Source of the DNA: Staphylococcus canis
GTDB lineage: Bacteria; Bacillota; Bacilli; Staphylococcales; Staphylococcaceae
Assembly: GCF_016238445.1 (NCBI RefSeq)
Contig: NZ_JABANU010000002.1
Location: 62,001 to 126,000 of the forward strand
Direction of reading: 5' to 3'
Length of the DNA: 64,000 nucleotides
Positions 22,120 through 32,203 of this stretch are shown here, piece after piece. Both the position numbers and the translations under genes were made by a program. Numbering within the stretch: position 1 is the first letter of the stretch; every line of letters starts with the position of its first letter. Below the pieces are notes generated by a model. The model was not told the origin of the DNA and did not search any database. It saw only the letters and a program-made list of their open reading frames with translations.

Positions 22120-22617
22120 TTAACCTAATTTTTGATAAGCTTCTAATGCTGCCTCAAAGTTAGGAAAATCCGTACCTTCAGGAACAATTTCTTTATAAAC
22201 GATTTTATCATTTTCATCTAACACAAATACTGAACGTGCTAAAAGCTGTAGCTCTTCCATTACAACGCCATAGCTTTCACCGAAGGAATGTGTTTGATAG
22301 TCACTTAATGTGATGACGTTGTCAAGGCCACTTGATGCACACCATCTTTTTTGAGCAAATGGTAAATCTAGAGATACTGTTAATACGTAGCCATTTTCCT
22401 GACTCGCATCTTCGTTAAAACGACGTGTTTGTTGGTCACAAACCCCCGTATCCAATGATGGTACCACATTAATTAATTTTTTCTTACCTTTAAAGTCCGC
22501 AAGTGATTTTGGATTTAAGTCATTATCAACTACTTTAAAATCTGGTGCTTGTTGACCTACTTCAACTTCTTGACCAGTTAATTGAATTGGATTTCCTTTA
22601 AAAGTAACTTGTGACAT
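22120..22617 (-). CDS. tpx: Thiol peroxidase
   Basis: An atypical 2-Cys peroxiredoxin that reduces hydroperoxides with thioredoxin. The 165-residue length is standard. The peroxidatic Cys is in [16 protein letters not shown] near residue 60 and the resolving Cys in [13 protein letters not shown] near 93. Cytoplasmic. The ATG follows AGGAGGTTG. It lies 26 bases after the RDD gene and may be cotranscribed with it. Confidence 0.96.
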   Translation of the reverse strand: MSQVTFKGNPIQLTGQEVEVGQQAPDFKVVDNDLNPKSLADFKGKKKLINVVPSLDTGVCDQQTRRFNEDASQENGYVLTVSLDLPFAQKRWCASSGLDNVITLSDYQTHSFGESYGVVMEELQLLARSVFVLDENDKIVYKEIVPEGTDFPNFEAALEAYQKLG

Positions 22618-22643
22618 GTTTACAACCTCCTAGATTAAGTTTC

Positions 22644-23246
22644 TTAATTATTATACGAGTTATATTGCGTGTTATCACGTAATAAAGCTTCATTTTCACG
22701 AATATATTTTAAATATTTATTTTTAACCACTACAGTATCCGCAAAATAATCATGGACGCCAATATGTTTAGGTGTAAACACTACGAACAAATAAGGTAAA
22801 CCAAAAAGCACATTGGAAATGATACGACCTATCCATTCTCTAAAAACTACATCGCTCCATCGTAACTTATTAATTCCAGTAGTATAGACACTAATACCTA
22901 AAATCATTTTTCCTATTGTTTGTTGAAAAAACTTGGTCATCAGTATGAAATAGCCAAAATATAGCATTGCATCAATAATATGCTCAACACTAAAATAACT
23001 AATCCAAAGTTGCCATTGATCTATTCCAGTAAAGGCATATAATGGTTTGAATATAATTTGTGTAATACCCCATAATATTGCGAGGTCAATGATGTAACTT
23101 AAAAATCGTCGTCCAAATCCTGCGTAAAAAAACGCATTAAGCTCATGTTGATGCGTTTGAATAACCTGACTCGCTTCAACTTCACCATTAATACGATCAT
23201 TATACGGATTGTAATTAGTTTGATCATTTAAATGAGTGTATGCCAT
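22644..23246 (-). CDS. RDD-family membrane protein (YteJ/SppI-like)
   Basis: A protein of about 200 residues with an RDD domain: GFGRRFLSYIIDLAI opens the first membrane helix, followed by three or more hydrophobic segments (around 95-120 and 145-165) and a basic tail. ATG 23246 was chosen because GGTAGGTG lies 7 bases upstream; a GTG three codons earlier abuts that site. It directly follows sppA, the arrangement of B. subtilis, where YteJ (SppI) binds SppA in the membrane and inhibits it. That function here is inference from position. Confidence 0.85.
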   Translation of the reverse strand: MAYTHLNDQTNYNPYNDRINGEVEASQVIQTHQHELNAFFYAGFGRRFLSYIIDLAILWGITQIIFKPLYAFTGIDQWQLWISYFSVEHIIDAMLYFGYFILMTKFFQQTIGKMILGISVYTTGINKLRWSDVVFREWIGRIISNVLFGLPYLFVVFTPKHIGVHDYFADTVVVKNKYLKYIRENEALLRDNTQYNSYNN

Positions 23247-23255
23247 TGATTTCAC

Positions 23256-24242
23256 CTACCCTTCATACATATACATTGGTCTTGCTTCAGAACGGTGATG
23301 AACAAGAGATGTAAAATGTTCTATATCTGCTTTTAAATCATTATAGAAAGTTTTCATACCAAAAAATGATCCCATACCTGATGAAGCCTCATCATATGTA
23401 ATAATTTGAGCATCTTTAGCGCCAATCTCTTTCTTCATATCTTTTAGTGCTGTATCTTTGTATCCAATTTTATCAATCAATCCATTTGATTTTGCTTGAT
23501 TTGCGCTATATAAACGACCATCAGCTAATTGTCTAACTTTTGATTCCGACATATGACGACCATCGCTTACTATCTCCACAAAACGATCATAACTATCCTT
23601 ATTAATAGATTGTAAAATGGCACGTTCTTCATCTGTCATTTCTCTAGTTGGGGACATAATATCTTTATGATCTCCAGATTTAATTGTATTTGTTTTCACA
23701 CCAAGTCTATTCATCAACTCTGAATAATCTGTTGATTGAGATATAACACCAATAGAGCCTGTCATCGATTGAGGACCAGCATAAATCTTATCTGCAGGAG
23801 CTGAGATATAGTATCCCCCAGAAGCTACTAAACTCTTCATTTGAACGTATATTTTCTTACCTTTCTTTTGTGTTTCTTTTATTTTTTGATATAATTCATC
23901 ACTTTCGTACACTCCGCCACCTGGAGTATTAATATTTAACAATACACCTTTCACAGTACTGTCATTTTGAATACTTTCAAGTTGTTTAATAATATTTTGA
24001 TGATCATAGCCTGTACCACCAAATAAACCACCTGAACCTAAATCCATAATTTCACCATCTATGTTAATTTCTGCAATTTGGTGAGACGCATCTCCTTTTT
24101 CAACAACTGAAGAGGGTAAATCTTCATCCAACGTATTAGCATCACTAAAAATGGATGACACTACCGTTGTAACAGTACTCATGATAATCCCTATCATCAC
24201 AATAGCAACAGCTAAAATAATCGCAACAATTCGTTTTGACAT
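23256..24242 (-). CDS. sppA: Signal peptide peptidase SppA
   Basis: A membrane-anchored S49 serine protease that degrades leftover signal peptides. One N-terminal membrane helix (about residues 4-27), then the protease domain. The catalytic Ser lies in KSLVASGGYYISAPAD and the general-base Lys in SGDHKDIMSPTREMT, a Ser-Lys dyad as in Bacillus SppA. The 328-residue length equals the half-size Gram-positive enzyme. ATG 24242 follows AAAGGAAG by 6 bases; a TTG two codons earlier is poorly spaced. Confidence 0.94.
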   Translation of the reverse strand: MSKRIVAIILAVAIVMIGIIMSTVTTVVSSIFSDANTLDEDLPSSVVEKGDASHQIAEINIDGEIMDLGSGGLFGGTGYDHQNIIKQLESIQNDSTVKGVLLNINTPGGGVYESDELYQKIKETQKKGKKIYVQMKSLVASGGYYISAPADKIYAGPQSMTGSIGVISQSTDYSELMNRLGVKTNTIKSGDHKDIMSPTREMTDEERAILQSINKDSYDRFVEIVSDGRHMSESKVRQLADGRLYSANQAKSNGLIDKIGYKDTALKDMKKEIGAKDAQIITYDEASSGMGSFFGMKTFYNDLKADIEHFTSLVHHRSEARPMYMYEG

Positions 24243-24284
24243 GTACAACTTCCTTTCTCACTTTTCTCATTTTTTATCATAACA

Positions 24285-24333
24285 AAAACAAGTTGCTATT
24301 TTGAATACCTTTTCTAAAATAACAACTTGTTTT
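24285..24333 (-). terminator. Terminator of nifZ-thiI
   Basis: Stem AAAACAAGTTG/CAACTTGTTTT with an inner TATTTT/AAAATA helix, in the 108-base gap between thiI and sppA. T-rich flanks on both sides. Confidence 0.7.
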
Positions 24334-24350
24334 ATTTATATTTTATTCAT

Positions 24351-25571
24351 TTAAAATAAATCATCTGCCCATGAATTTTTCTCAGTCTGATGAATATCAT
24401 AGTTTTTATCAATAACGAGTGTTTCAATATTATCTACAGCACGTTGAATCATTTCTTCAAAATCAAAACCAGACTCATATTGTACTACTTTCTCATATTG
24501 AGGCTCAGTTACAGGATTTTTAGGTGTAAAAATTGTACAACAATCTTCATATGGTTGAATAGATGTTTCAAATGTACCAATTGCTTTAGCTTTCTCAATG
24601 ATGTCAGATTTGTCTAATGATAACAATGGTCTCAAGATTGGCGTTGTAGTCACTGCGTTAATCGCATACATACTCTTTAAAGTTTGACTTGCCACTTGAC
24701 CTAGATTTTCACCATTGACGATCGCATCAGCACCTATTTGATGCACGACTTTGTCTGCAATACGTAGCATTAAACGACGCGTTGAAGTCATTGTATAACG
24801 TTCATGTACGACTTTATGGATTTGCTTTTGAACCTCTGTAAATGGCACAATATGGAGCTTAATTGTTCCAACGTGTGTTGCCATAATGCGCGTTAATTCT
24901 ATTACCTTTTCTTTTGCTTTTTCACTCGTAAAAGGCGGACTATGAAAATGAATAGCTTCAATTGTCACACCGCGACGCATTACTTCCATTCCAGCAACAG
25001 GCGAATCAATACCACCAGATAGCATTAATAGTGTCTTACCACCTGTCCCAACAGGAAGGCCTCCTATCGCTGGAATCACACGATCATACATATAAATAGC
25101 ATCTAATCTAACTTCAACTCGAATCTCATGATCAGGATGCTTTACATCGACGTGAAGGTCATCTACATTTTTTAAAATAGCTCCACCAACAGCACGTTGA
25201 ATATCATAAGTATCGTATTCAAATTGTTTATCAGAGCGTTTAACTTCAATTTTAAAGCTATTGCCTTTTTCATACTCTTCAGCAAAGGTAATTGCTTGTT
25301 CATAAACATCGTCCATTGTTTTATCCATTTTCATTACAGGGCTAATAGAGTGCACCCCATACACTTTAGAAATACGTCGAATCATTTCTTCAATATCAGC
25401 TTCAGGTTCTAATTTGATATACATTCGATCGCGATTCGCTTTTACTTCATACCCTTTTAAAGGCATAAGTGCACTTTTAACATTTGAACGTAACTGACTC
25501 ACAAACGTTTTACGGTTTGCCCCTTTTAATGTCAATTCGCCATATCGCACAAGTATATGATCATATATCAT
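24351..25571 (-). CDS. thiI: tRNA 4-thiouridine synthase ThiI
   Basis: Adenylates and thiolates tRNA U8, and carries sulfur toward thiazole synthesis in some bacteria. A ferredoxin-like plus THUMP N-terminal half (1-165) contains [12 protein letters not shown]; the PP-loop motif [17 protein letters not shown] starts near 185. A Cys in [10 protein letters not shown] near 344 is in the C-terminal region. At 406 residues it lacks the rhodanese domain of the E. coli protein, the usual Firmicute form. It overlaps nifZ by 11 bases, so sulfur donor and acceptor are translationally coupled. Confidence 0.95.
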   Translation of the reverse strand: MIYDHILVRYGELTLKGANRKTFVSQLRSNVKSALMPLKGYEVKANRDRMYIKLEPEADIEEMIRRISKVYGVHSISPVMKMDKTMDDVYEQAITFAEEYEKGNSFKIEVKRSDKQFEYDTYDIQRAVGGAILKNVDDLHVDVKHPDHEIRVEVRLDAIYMYDRVIPAIGGLPVGTGGKTLLMLSGGIDSPVAGMEVMRRGVTIEAIHFHSPPFTSEKAKEKVIELTRIMATHVGTIKLHIVPFTEVQKQIHKVVHERYTMTSTRRLMLRIADKVVHQIGADAIVNGENLGQVASQTLKSMYAINAVTTTPILRPLLSLDKSDIIEKAKAIGTFETSIQPYEDCCTIFTPKNPVTEPQYEKVVQYESGFDFEEMIQRAVDNIETLVIDKNYDIHQTEKNSWADDLF

Positions 25572-26703
25572 TCACTAACAACTCCTTTACTTCTTCATAT
25601 ACATTATTAAATACTGTTTTAAATAGCGATAGTTCCTCTGAGTTTAGAGGTCGATCTAATGACATGCGAATGCTGCCTAAAATACGACTTTCTGAAATCC
25701 CCATCCCATTAAGTACCTCATTTATAGTGGCATGTTTTGATGAACACGCGCTAGTTGTTGACACCATCACACTCTGTTTTGAAAAAGCATTTACCAAAAC
25801 TTCGCCTCTAACACCAGGAAAACTAATATTTAAAATATGCGGTGCAGCGTTATGAGGTGAATTGATATAAACGCCTTTGTATTGACTGATGAATGTTCTT
25901 AAAGCATGATTCGTTTCTTGCAGTTGCTGAAATAACTCACTTTGATGCGCTGTCGCAATATTAACTGCTTTCGCTAAAGCTACATTATTTGCCAAATTAA
26001 CCGTACCGCTTCTTAACCCATGTTCTTGTCCGCCACCTTGTATAATTGGATGGATACTATGTTCATTTTTTAAAATAAGTAAACCTTGACCTTTCAGTCC
26101 ATTAAATTTATGACCACTAAGAGATATACTATCGATACCAGAAGTGATTAACGGTAATTTACCTAAAGCTTGTACTGCATCGACATGTAAATGCGCTTTG
26201 GGATAATCCGACACGATGTTAATAATGTCCTCAATCGGTTGGATTTGACCCATTATATTATTAACATACATACATGCAACTAATATGACATCTGAGGTCA
26301 TTAATGATTTCAAATGTTCTAAATCAATTTCACCAGAATCTTTAATACGGACATATTTTAACTCAAAGCCCTCTGTTTCAAGTTCACGCATCACTTCTAA
26401 AACTGAAGGATGTTCTAACAATGAAGTGATAATTGTATTCCCAAAAGTTCTTTTTTGATATGCCGCTCCTTTAAGTGCTATATTATTAGATTCTGTTGCT
26501 CCGCTTGTAAAAATAATACTATGTGCTTTAATATTGAGTGCATTTTTGATTTGATCTCTTGAAGCTTCAAGCAGCCTCTCAGCTTCTTGCCCTTTATCAT
26601 GCGGACTATTAGGGTTAAAAAATAAATTTTCATTGACCTTAACAAAACTTTGCAATACCGCAGCGTCAGGTTGAGTCGTTGCGGCATTATCAAGATATAA
26701 CAT
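25561..26703 (-). CDS. nifZ: Cysteine desulfurase (NifZ/IscS type)
   Basis: A PLP enzyme that releases sulfur from cysteine, here most likely for ThiI. The PLP Lys is in [14 protein letters not shown] near residue 199, and the mobile-loop catalytic Cys in [17 protein letters not shown] near 320. [12 protein letters not shown] binds the cofactor. The length of 380 residues fits class V desulfurases of the IscS/NifS group. The overlap with thiI reproduces the B. subtilis nifZ-thiI pair. The promoter was not clearly found. Confidence 0.93.
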   Translation of the reverse strand: MLYLDNAATTQPDAAVLQSFVKVNENLFFNPNSPHDKGQEAERLLEASRDQIKNALNIKAHSIIFTSGATESNNIALKGAAYQKRTFGNTIITSLLEHPSVLEVMRELETEGFELKYVRIKDSGEIDLEHLKSLMTSDVILVACMYVNNIMGQIQPIEDIINIVSDYPKAHLHVDAVQALGKLPLITSGIDSISLSGHKFNGLKGQGLLILKNEHSIHPIIQGGGQEHGLRSGTVNLANNVALAKAVNIATAHQSELFQQLQETNHALRTFISQYKGVYINSPHNAAPHILNISFPGVRGEVLVNAFSKQSVMVSTTSACSSKHATINEVLNGMGISESRILGSIRMSLDRPLNSEELSLFKTVFNNVYEEVKELLVNDI

Positions 26704-26965
26704 TAATCTGACGCCTCCATTTTTAAATTACACTCTATTTTACAATAATTCACTATCATTTTGTAAATCACATTCGATATTTTCTATGATTTCAATCCCG
26801 TCGTCAAGCTATTCATTTTAATTTCAATGCTATATTAATACCAAATGGATTGAACATCATAAAACATGACAACAAAAAGTATATATTACGAAATTGATAA
26901 CTTCGACCTATTTCAATCTTTTATCATTATATTATCAACTTAATTTGACTATTTGCATTAAAAAA
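26704..26965. other. Spacer upstream of nifZ
   Basis: About 260 AT-rich bases between nifZ and the ezrA terminator. No credible ORF, RNA or operator seen; a weak TTTACA-17-TGTAAA pair on the minus strand may be the nifZ promoter. Confidence 0.4.
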
Positions 26966-27034
26966 GAAGTGGTAGGATAATTCCCTATAATCACGGATTT
27001 AAATGATTATAAGCATTAATATCCTAACACTTCT
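26961..27034 (-). terminator. Terminator of ezrA
   Basis: Arms GAAGTGGTAGGATA (26966-26979) and TATCCTAACACTTC (27021-27034) pair around a 40-base loop; TTTTT follows on the minus strand at 26961-26965. Confidence 0.75.
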
Positions 27035-27048
27035 TGGTTTAATTTTAG

Positions 27049-28752
27049 TTATTGTTGCTCCATAACTTCTCTTTCAATTTGTTGTGTGATACCTGGCTCG
27101 ACTTGTTCTAATGCTTGTTCTGAAATTTCACTTGAGCGCTTGTAACGGTTATTTTTAAAGAGACGTTCCGCTTCATTTAAACTTTTATCTAAGTCATGAT
27201 GTTCCTTGCGATAGCGATTACCATACTGAATTAATTTTTCAGCATAAACAGCATTAACTAAAACATCATTTGCTTCATCTTCAAACTTATTCATCTGTAG
27301 TACAACTTTGTTCACTTTATCTTTTAAATGTTGAACGTTAATCGGTCGTTCACTAAAGCGGTTGTTGACTTCTCGAACTTCATAATCAATTTCATTCTTC
27401 ATAATGATAAAACGCTCTGGAACACTTGTTAAATTTGAAGCAAGCAAACGTCTGTATATTTCTTCTTTTTTACTTTGAACACGTAAAATATGTTGTTCAG
27501 CTTCAGCTTCATCCTCGCGTAAAGAAACAAGATGATTTTGTAGTTTATCTTGTTTTTCATTAATTTCTGTAACATGATCTTCAATATATTTTAAGTTATC
27601 TTGAACTTCACTATATCTCACATTTGATTTAGCCATTTCAGATAAAATCTCATCATACACTGAAATCAAGTTTTGAATTTCGTTTTCAGATTGACGTACA
27701 CTTTGTATGTCACTCTCGTTAATATAATAATTTTCGCGTACGTAATCAATTTCTGTTTGTAATGTGTAATTCATATCTTTAGCGTGGAATAATTCATCAG
27801 TGATACGCTCTTTAGATTCTTCAACAGCATTTTTAGATTTGACTTCATGCTCAATCAAGTCATACATTTCATCTAGTTTTTGGTTGATATCATCTAATTT
27901 ATCATTCGCTTCATCTAATTCTAAACGACTGATCATTGGCTCAACGAAACTTAATTCTGTCTTTAAATCTTGTAAATTACTATCCACTTTAACATGATCC
28001 AAATCATAGCCTTCAACTTTTAAATCTCTCACACCATATTTAATATCTTGAAATTGTCCAGGTAATTCTTTTTGTGCTTCACGTATCAATTCTGGAATCT
28101 CTTTCATATCTTCTCTTAAATAAGTAATGTCTTCATTTAAAAGATTGATATGTTGGTGAGCTTCTTGATAATTGCCTTCCTCTTTAAGTGTTTGATACAT
28201 TTCAAGTTCAGGTTCGAAAGCTTCAATTTCTTTTTCCAAAGGTTCAGCTGCTTCACCATATTGATGTCTATTGGCTAAAACATCACGTTTCATTTTTCGA
28301 TGTGCTGCTTTTGACTCCTCATAAATAACGTCACTTTCTTGATGTGTTTTAAATACTTTGTCTGCTTTTTCAGTCAATGCATCATAGTTAGCTTCAAATT
28401 GGTCCATCAAAGCATGTGCTTCATCGATTTCTGTTTTTGACTGTGTAAATTTAAACTTATCTAAGCTCACTTCAGCTTCATGAATTTTCTCTTCAACAGG
28501 AATTAAAAAATCATTAGAACTTTGTGACCAATCTTTATTAAGTTGATCATATTTCTGTTTTGTCTCACCAGAAAGTTGAAGTCTTTTAAGCTTATTTAAA
28601 CTATCATCATACGATAGCGATTTAAGTTTTTCTTTACGCTCTTCTGCTGATTGGATCATTGTTCGTTTGTTCGAACGCATATAAATTAATGCACCAATAA
28701 TAACCAGCAAAATAATTATGACTGCTAATACAATATATAATGCCATATCCAC
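27049..28752 (-). CDS. ezrA: Septation ring formation regulator EzrA
   Basis: A membrane-anchored division protein that links FtsZ to the septal machinery and penicillin-binding proteins. One N-terminal membrane helix (about residues 4-24) is followed by over 500 residues of spectrin-like coiled coil, with the conserved patch [21 protein letters not shown] cut by family alignment near residue 440. Length of 567 agrees with staphylococcal EzrA. The GTG at 28752 has AGGAGG 6 bases upstream; the ATG at 28746, closer to the S. aureus start, has a 12-base spacing and is the alternative. Confidence 0.96.
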   Translation of the reverse strand: MDMALYIVLAVIIILLVIIGALIYMRSNKRTMIQSAEERKEKLKSLSYDDSLNKLKRLQLSGETKQKYDQLNKDWSQSSNDFLIPVEEKIHEAEVSLDKFKFTQSKTEIDEAHALMDQFEANYDALTEKADKVFKTHQESDVIYEESKAAHRKMKRDVLANRHQYGEAAEPLEKEIEAFEPELEMYQTLKEEGNYQEAHQHINLLNEDITYLREDMKEIPELIREAQKELPGQFQDIKYGVRDLKVEGYDLDHVKVDSNLQDLKTELSFVEPMISRLELDEANDKLDDINQKLDEMYDLIEHEVKSKNAVEESKERITDELFHAKDMNYTLQTEIDYVRENYYINESDIQSVRQSENEIQNLISVYDEILSEMAKSNVRYSEVQDNLKYIEDHVTEINEKQDKLQNHLVSLREDEAEAEQHILRVQSKKEEIYRRLLASNLTSVPERFIIMKNEIDYEVREVNNRFSERPINVQHLKDKVNKVVLQMNKFEDEANDVLVNAVYAEKLIQYGNRYRKEHHDLDKSLNEAERLFKNNRYKRSSEISEQALEQVEPGITQQIEREVMEQQ

Positions 28753-28848
28753 TCGACTCCTCCTATATACATAAAACTATTATAACGTAATTCATGGATG
28801 CAATAAAATGAAATATTGAAAAAATACAAACTTATTTGTGCGATCCGA

Positions 28849-28877
28849 TTGCGTTTATAGATTTGCCCTTCTATAAT
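28849..28877 (+). promoter_or_regulatory. msrC promoter
   Basis: -35 TTGCGT (28849-28854), 17-base spacer, -10 TATAAT (28872-28877), 29 bases before the ATG. Confidence 0.65.
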
Positions 28878-28906
28878 GACATTACTATTTTAAACGAGGT
28901 GTTTTT

Positions 28907-29359
28907 ATGCAAAATACAGATTATAAACTATTATCACGCCAATTAGATGCTCTATTACAAGGTGAATCGGATTTAATCGCGAATTTAAGTAATGCCTCTG
29001 CTCTACTCAATGAAGCGATTGATAATATTAATTGGTTAGGGTTCTATTTAATAAAAAATAACGAATTACTTTTGGGTCCGTTTCAAGGTAAGCCAGCTTG
29101 TGTACATATCGGAATTGGTAAGGGGGTTTGTGGCACAGCTGTTGCTGAAGGTACAGTTCAAAGAGTCGCTGATGTCAATGCTTTTCCTGGACACATAGCT
29201 TGTGATGCTAACAGTCAATCAGAAATTGTTCTTCCTATTCGTAAAGGTAATGAAATTATTGGTGTACTTGACATTGATGCTCCTGTTACACAACGATTCA
29301 GTGAAGATGATGAAGTTGGTTTAAAAGAAGTCGTTGCAGTGTTAGAAAAACATTTATAA
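28907..29359 (+). CDS. msrC: GAF-domain free methionine-(R)-sulfoxide reductase
   Basis: Reduces free methionine-R-sulfoxide. A 150-residue single GAF domain with the three family cysteines: CVHIGIGKGVCGTAV (two Cys, ten residues apart) and HIACDANSQSEIVLP (catalytic Cys). LDIDAPVTQRFSEDD near the C-terminus completes the signature. Cytoplasmic; stand-alone gene with its own promoter, divergent from ezrA and upstream of rpsD, the usual staphylococcal order. Confidence 0.92.
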   Translation: MQNTDYKLLSRQLDALLQGESDLIANLSNASALLNEAIDNINWLGFYLIKNNELLLGPFQGKPACVHIGIGKGVCGTAVAEGTVQRVADVNAFPGHIACDANSQSEIVLPIRKGNEIIGVLDIDAPVTQRFSEDDEVGLKEVVAVLEKHL

Positions 29360-29376
29360 TTTAAACCGCTTTTCTA

Positions 29377-29404
29377 TTGACATCATTCACCATTATGGTA
29401 CAAT
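29377..29404 (+). promoter_or_regulatory. rpsD promoter
   Basis: -35 TTGACA (29377-29382), 16-base spacer, -10 TACAAT (29399-29404). It gives a long leader of about 178 bases before the rpsD ATG. Confidence 0.8.
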
Positions 29405-29410
29405 GACGTT

Positions 29411-29588
29411 TGTGTGAATAAACGAAAATAGCAGTTGTATATTGATAGGCTCTATGATGTTCCCGAAGCGGACGTGCCGTGTAACCATAGCTATGAGGCG
29501 ATGACACATAAAACATCATACCCCTTCAAGCATACAACACTCTTTTTTGTTTTTTCATAACAACAAAAAAGAAAAGGAGGAATCTCTT
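29411..29588 (+). promoter_or_regulatory. Structured rpsD leader, probable S4 autoregulatory element
   Basis: Nested helices are visible: GTTGTAT (29434-29440) with ATACAAC (29532-29538), inside it TATGATGTT (29453-29461) with AACATCATA (29512-29520), and an inner GTGT/ACAC arm. A final A/T hairpin (about 29541-29572) lies just before the AAGGAGG site. In Bacillus S4 binds a structured rpsD leader to repress its own synthesis; the same role is inferred here. Confidence 0.65.
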
Positions 29589-30191
29589 ATGGCAAGATTT
29601 AGAGGTTCAAATTGGAAAAAATCTCGTCGTTTAGGTATTTCTTTATCAGGTACTGGTAAAGAGCTTGAAAAACGACCTTATGCACCTGGACAACACGGTC
29701 CAACTCAACGTAAAAAATTAACTGAATACGGTTTACAATTACGTGAAAAACAAAAATTACGTTATTTATATGGTATGACTGAGCGTCAATTCCGTAATAC
29801 TTTTGAAATTGCAGGTAATCAAGGTGGTATCCACGGTGAAAACTTCATGATTTTACTTGCAAGCCGTTTAGACGCAGTAGTATATGCTTTAGGTTTAGCT
29901 CGTACTCGTCGTCAAGCACGTCAATTAGTGAACCATGGTCACATCTTAGTTGACGGTAAACGTGTAGATATTCCATCATACACACTAAAACCTGGTCAAG
30001 AAATTTCAGTTCGTGAAAAATCACTTAAGTTAAACATCATTACTGAATCAGTTGAAATTAACAATTTCGTACCTGATTATTTAGATTTTGATGCAGATAA
30101 CTTAAAAGGTACTTTTGTTCGTTTACCTGAACGTAGCGAATTACCAGCTGAAATTAATGAACAATTAATCGTTGAGTACTACTCACGTTAA
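29589..30191 (+). CDS. rpsD: 30S ribosomal protein S4
   Basis: Primary 16S rRNA-binding protein that nucleates 30S assembly and acts in decoding fidelity. The 200-residue product begins [20 protein letters not shown], the family start; AAGGAGG lies 8 bases upstream, so the in-frame ATG at 29547 was rejected. The S4 RNA-binding motif spans about 92-155 ([21 protein letters not shown]). It lacks the four zinc cysteines of some S4 paralogues. Monocistronic with its own promoter, leader and terminator. Confidence 0.98.
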   Translation: MARFRGSNWKKSRRLGISLSGTGKELEKRPYAPGQHGPTQRKKLTEYGLQLREKQKLRYLYGMTERQFRNTFEIAGNQGGIHGENFMILLASRLDAVVYALGLARTRRQARQLVNHGHILVDGKRVDIPSYTLKPGQEISVREKSLKLNIITESVEINNFVPDYLDFDADNLKGTFVRLPERSELPAEINEQLIVEYYSR

Positions 30192-30204
30192 TATGTACCC
30201 TATC

Positions 30205-30243
30205 AAAAGCTCGTTTGGATGTTTTATCCAACGGGCTTTTTTG
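30205..30243 (+). terminator. rpsD terminator
   Basis: Stem AAGCTCGTTTGGAT with ATCCAACGGGCTT around a GTTTT loop, followed by TTTTTT. Confidence 0.9.
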
Positions 30244-30296
30244 GTATTACATAAGTTAGATATTTTGCTATGTACCATATTACCTACTCACCTCAT

Positions 30297-30325
30297 TTTA
30301 CAAATGGTCAAGCTTTTTCTATACT
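30297..30325 (+). promoter_or_regulatory. Promoter of the cyclodeaminase-family gene
   Basis: -35 TTTACA (30297-30302), 17-base spacer, -10 TATACT (30320-30325), 33 bases before the ATG. Confidence 0.65.
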
Positions 30326-30357
30326 GAAGATAATTGAGTTGAAAGCGAGGAATAAAA

Positions 30358-31323
30358 ATGAAAGTGTATGATGAAGCGACTATCATTGAAAATTATAAAA
30401 TGTCGCATGCAGTTCAAGATATTAAGGCACTATTAAAAGAGTTAGAACACGTGACTCAAACAGAACGTCTAGTCATATCAACTGGTGAAGGTGCGCAATC
30501 TATGTTATATATGCCTTCAATCCACTTGAAGAAACAATTAGGAATGATAAAAATCACTTCAATTACACCTAAGAATCCTGCTGTAAACCGCCCAACAACA
30601 CAGGGAAATATTATCATTACAAACATTGATACTGGCGAACATGTTGCAAGTTTGGATGGGAGTTATCTCACACGCCTACGTACAGGTGCGCTTAGTGCCA
30701 TAGCAACTGAGTATATGAGTCGACAAAATGCTAAAACGCTAGGATTAATTGGTACTGGCGGCATGGCTTATGAACAGTTTTTAGGCAATATGGAAGCACG
30801 TTCAATTGATCATGTCATTTTATATAATCGTACGACTGATAAAGCCGAACAATTCAAATCAAAAATCCATGATCAATATCCAGATTTAAATATAACTGTT
30901 GTTGAAAACGTTTCTGATTTAGTGAAACAGTCTGATATCATTAATTGTCAAACACAATCAACTGAAGCTGTATTTAATGCAGATGATGTTCAAAAAGGAA
31001 CACACATTAATGGTATTGGTTCTTACCGTCCAGATATGAGAGAAATAGATTATCAAATTTTACCAGATGCCTCTCACGTTGTATTTGATGATATCGAAGG
31101 TGTTAAGGTAGAAGCTGGTGAATTTATTGAAGCAAATGAAAAAGATATTTACCCTTTTGAAAATGTTTATGGTGATTTAAAAGCACTCGTCGATACTGAA
31201 ACTATTGAGCGTTCGGACGATGCAATTACTGTTTTCAAAAGTGTTGGAGCAGCCTATTTTGATCTTGCAGTTGCTTTAGGTGCCTATGAACAACTGCAAA
31301 GTAATGAATCAAAAAACACTTAA
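30358..31323 (+). CDS. Ornithine cyclodeaminase / mu-crystallin family protein
   Basis: A 321-residue NAD(P)-binding protein of the OCD/mu-crystallin family, which includes ornithine cyclodeaminases, alanine dehydrogenases of archaeal type and imine reductases. The substrate half shows SLDGSYLTRLRTGALSAIA (the Arg-Thr-Gly-Ala motif), and the Rossmann motif LGLIGTGGMAYEQF lies near 126-139, with NGIGSYRPDMRE after. The ATG follows GCGAGG. Specific reaction cannot be assigned; it is not beside siderophore genes, unlike SbnB. Monocistronic. Confidence 0.88.
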   Translation: MKVYDEATIIENYKMSHAVQDIKALLKELEHVTQTERLVISTGEGAQSMLYMPSIHLKKQLGMIKITSITPKNPAVNRPTTQGNIIITNIDTGEHVASLDGSYLTRLRTGALSAIATEYMSRQNAKTLGLIGTGGMAYEQFLGNMEARSIDHVILYNRTTDKAEQFKSKIHDQYPDLNITVVENVSDLVKQSDIINCQTQSTEAVFNADDVQKGTHINGIGSYRPDMREIDYQILPDASHVVFDDIEGVKVEAGEFIEANEKDIYPFENVYGDLKALVDTETIERSDDAITVFKSVGAAYFDLAVALGAYEQLQSNESKNT

Positions 31324-31348
31324 ACTTTTATAGTCATAGTAAGTTAGT

Positions 31349-31385
31349 AAAGTTGGAGTTGCTATAAAGTAACCCCAACTTTATT
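31349..31385. terminator. Bidirectional terminator
   Basis: AAAGTTGGAGTT (31349-31360) pairs with AACCCCAACTTT (31371-31382) between convergent genes. Confidence 0.85.
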
Positions 31386-31386
31386 G

Positions 31387-32130
31387 TTATAGTTCAAAAA
31401 GTACATGTGGTACATCAGATATTACGCCATCAACACCTGCATTTAACACTTGCTTTAAACTTTTATCGTCATTAACAGTATAAGGCAAGACTTTAAGGTG
31501 TTCCGCATGCGCTTTTACCATAAATTCAGACGTTACCATTTTATAATTTGGATTTAAATATTGAGCATATTGAGCAATTTCATGAAATGGTGGTGCTTTA
31601 AACCAGTATTTTCGTTTGCTTAATAAGACACCTAATTTTAACTCTGAATCTAATTCACGTAATCGTTTAACTGAATCCTGATTAAAAGATTGGATAATGA
31701 TAGACGACTTCATAAAACTAGACTTTTGTATCTCCGCTAAAAGTTCCGCTTCAATGCCAGGATAAAGCTCTGGTTTTTTGAGTTCTATAAGCAGATTTTT
31801 AGTATCGTGTTTTGCCATTTCAAGAACTTCACTTAATGTTAATATTTGCTCATAGTGCCCCTTTATTTTCCAACTTCCAAAGTCATAAGTTTTCAATGTT
31901 TGAAGGTCTATATCTTTAATTGCACCTTTAAAATTCGAAGTACGATCAATGGTTTCATCATGTATAATCACTAATTCCCCATCTTTTGTACGATGAACAT
32001 CAATCTCTAGCATGTCAATAGGTTTTTGTAATGCTGCAATCAATGCACTTTTCGTATTTTCTGGAAATTCTTGAGATAACCCTCGATGCGCTATAATTTG
32101 AAATGATGAATGCGGTCTACTAACTTTCAT
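31387..32130 (-). CDS. Glycerophosphodiester phosphodiesterase family
   Basis: Hydrolyses glycerophosphodiesters to glycerol 3-phosphate and an alcohol. The GDPD TIM barrel shows IIAHRGLSQEFPENT, EIDVHRTKDGELVIIHDE and the metal-binding Glu residues in LLIELKKPELYPG. ATG 32130 follows AAAGGAAC and gives 247 residues; the longer frame to 32166 has no better site. There is no signal peptide, so it acts in the cytoplasm, unlike secreted GlpQ. Confidence 0.9.
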   Translation of the reverse strand: MKVSRPHSSFQIIAHRGLSQEFPENTKSALIAALQKPIDMLEIDVHRTKDGELVIIHDETIDRTSNFKGAIKDIDLQTLKTYDFGSWKIKGHYEQILTLSEVLEMAKHDTKNLLIELKKPELYPGIEAELLAEIQKSSFMKSSIIIQSFNQDSVKRLRELDSELKLGVLLSKRKYWFKAPPFHEIAQYAQYLNPNYKMVTSEFMVKAHAEHLKVLPYTVNDDKSLKQVLNAGVDGVISDVPHVLFEL

Positions 32131-32203
32131 AAAGCATGTTCCTTTCATTTTCTTTATGCTTTTCATACACTTAATTTAACATAAAATTAAGGAGGATAAT
32201 ATT

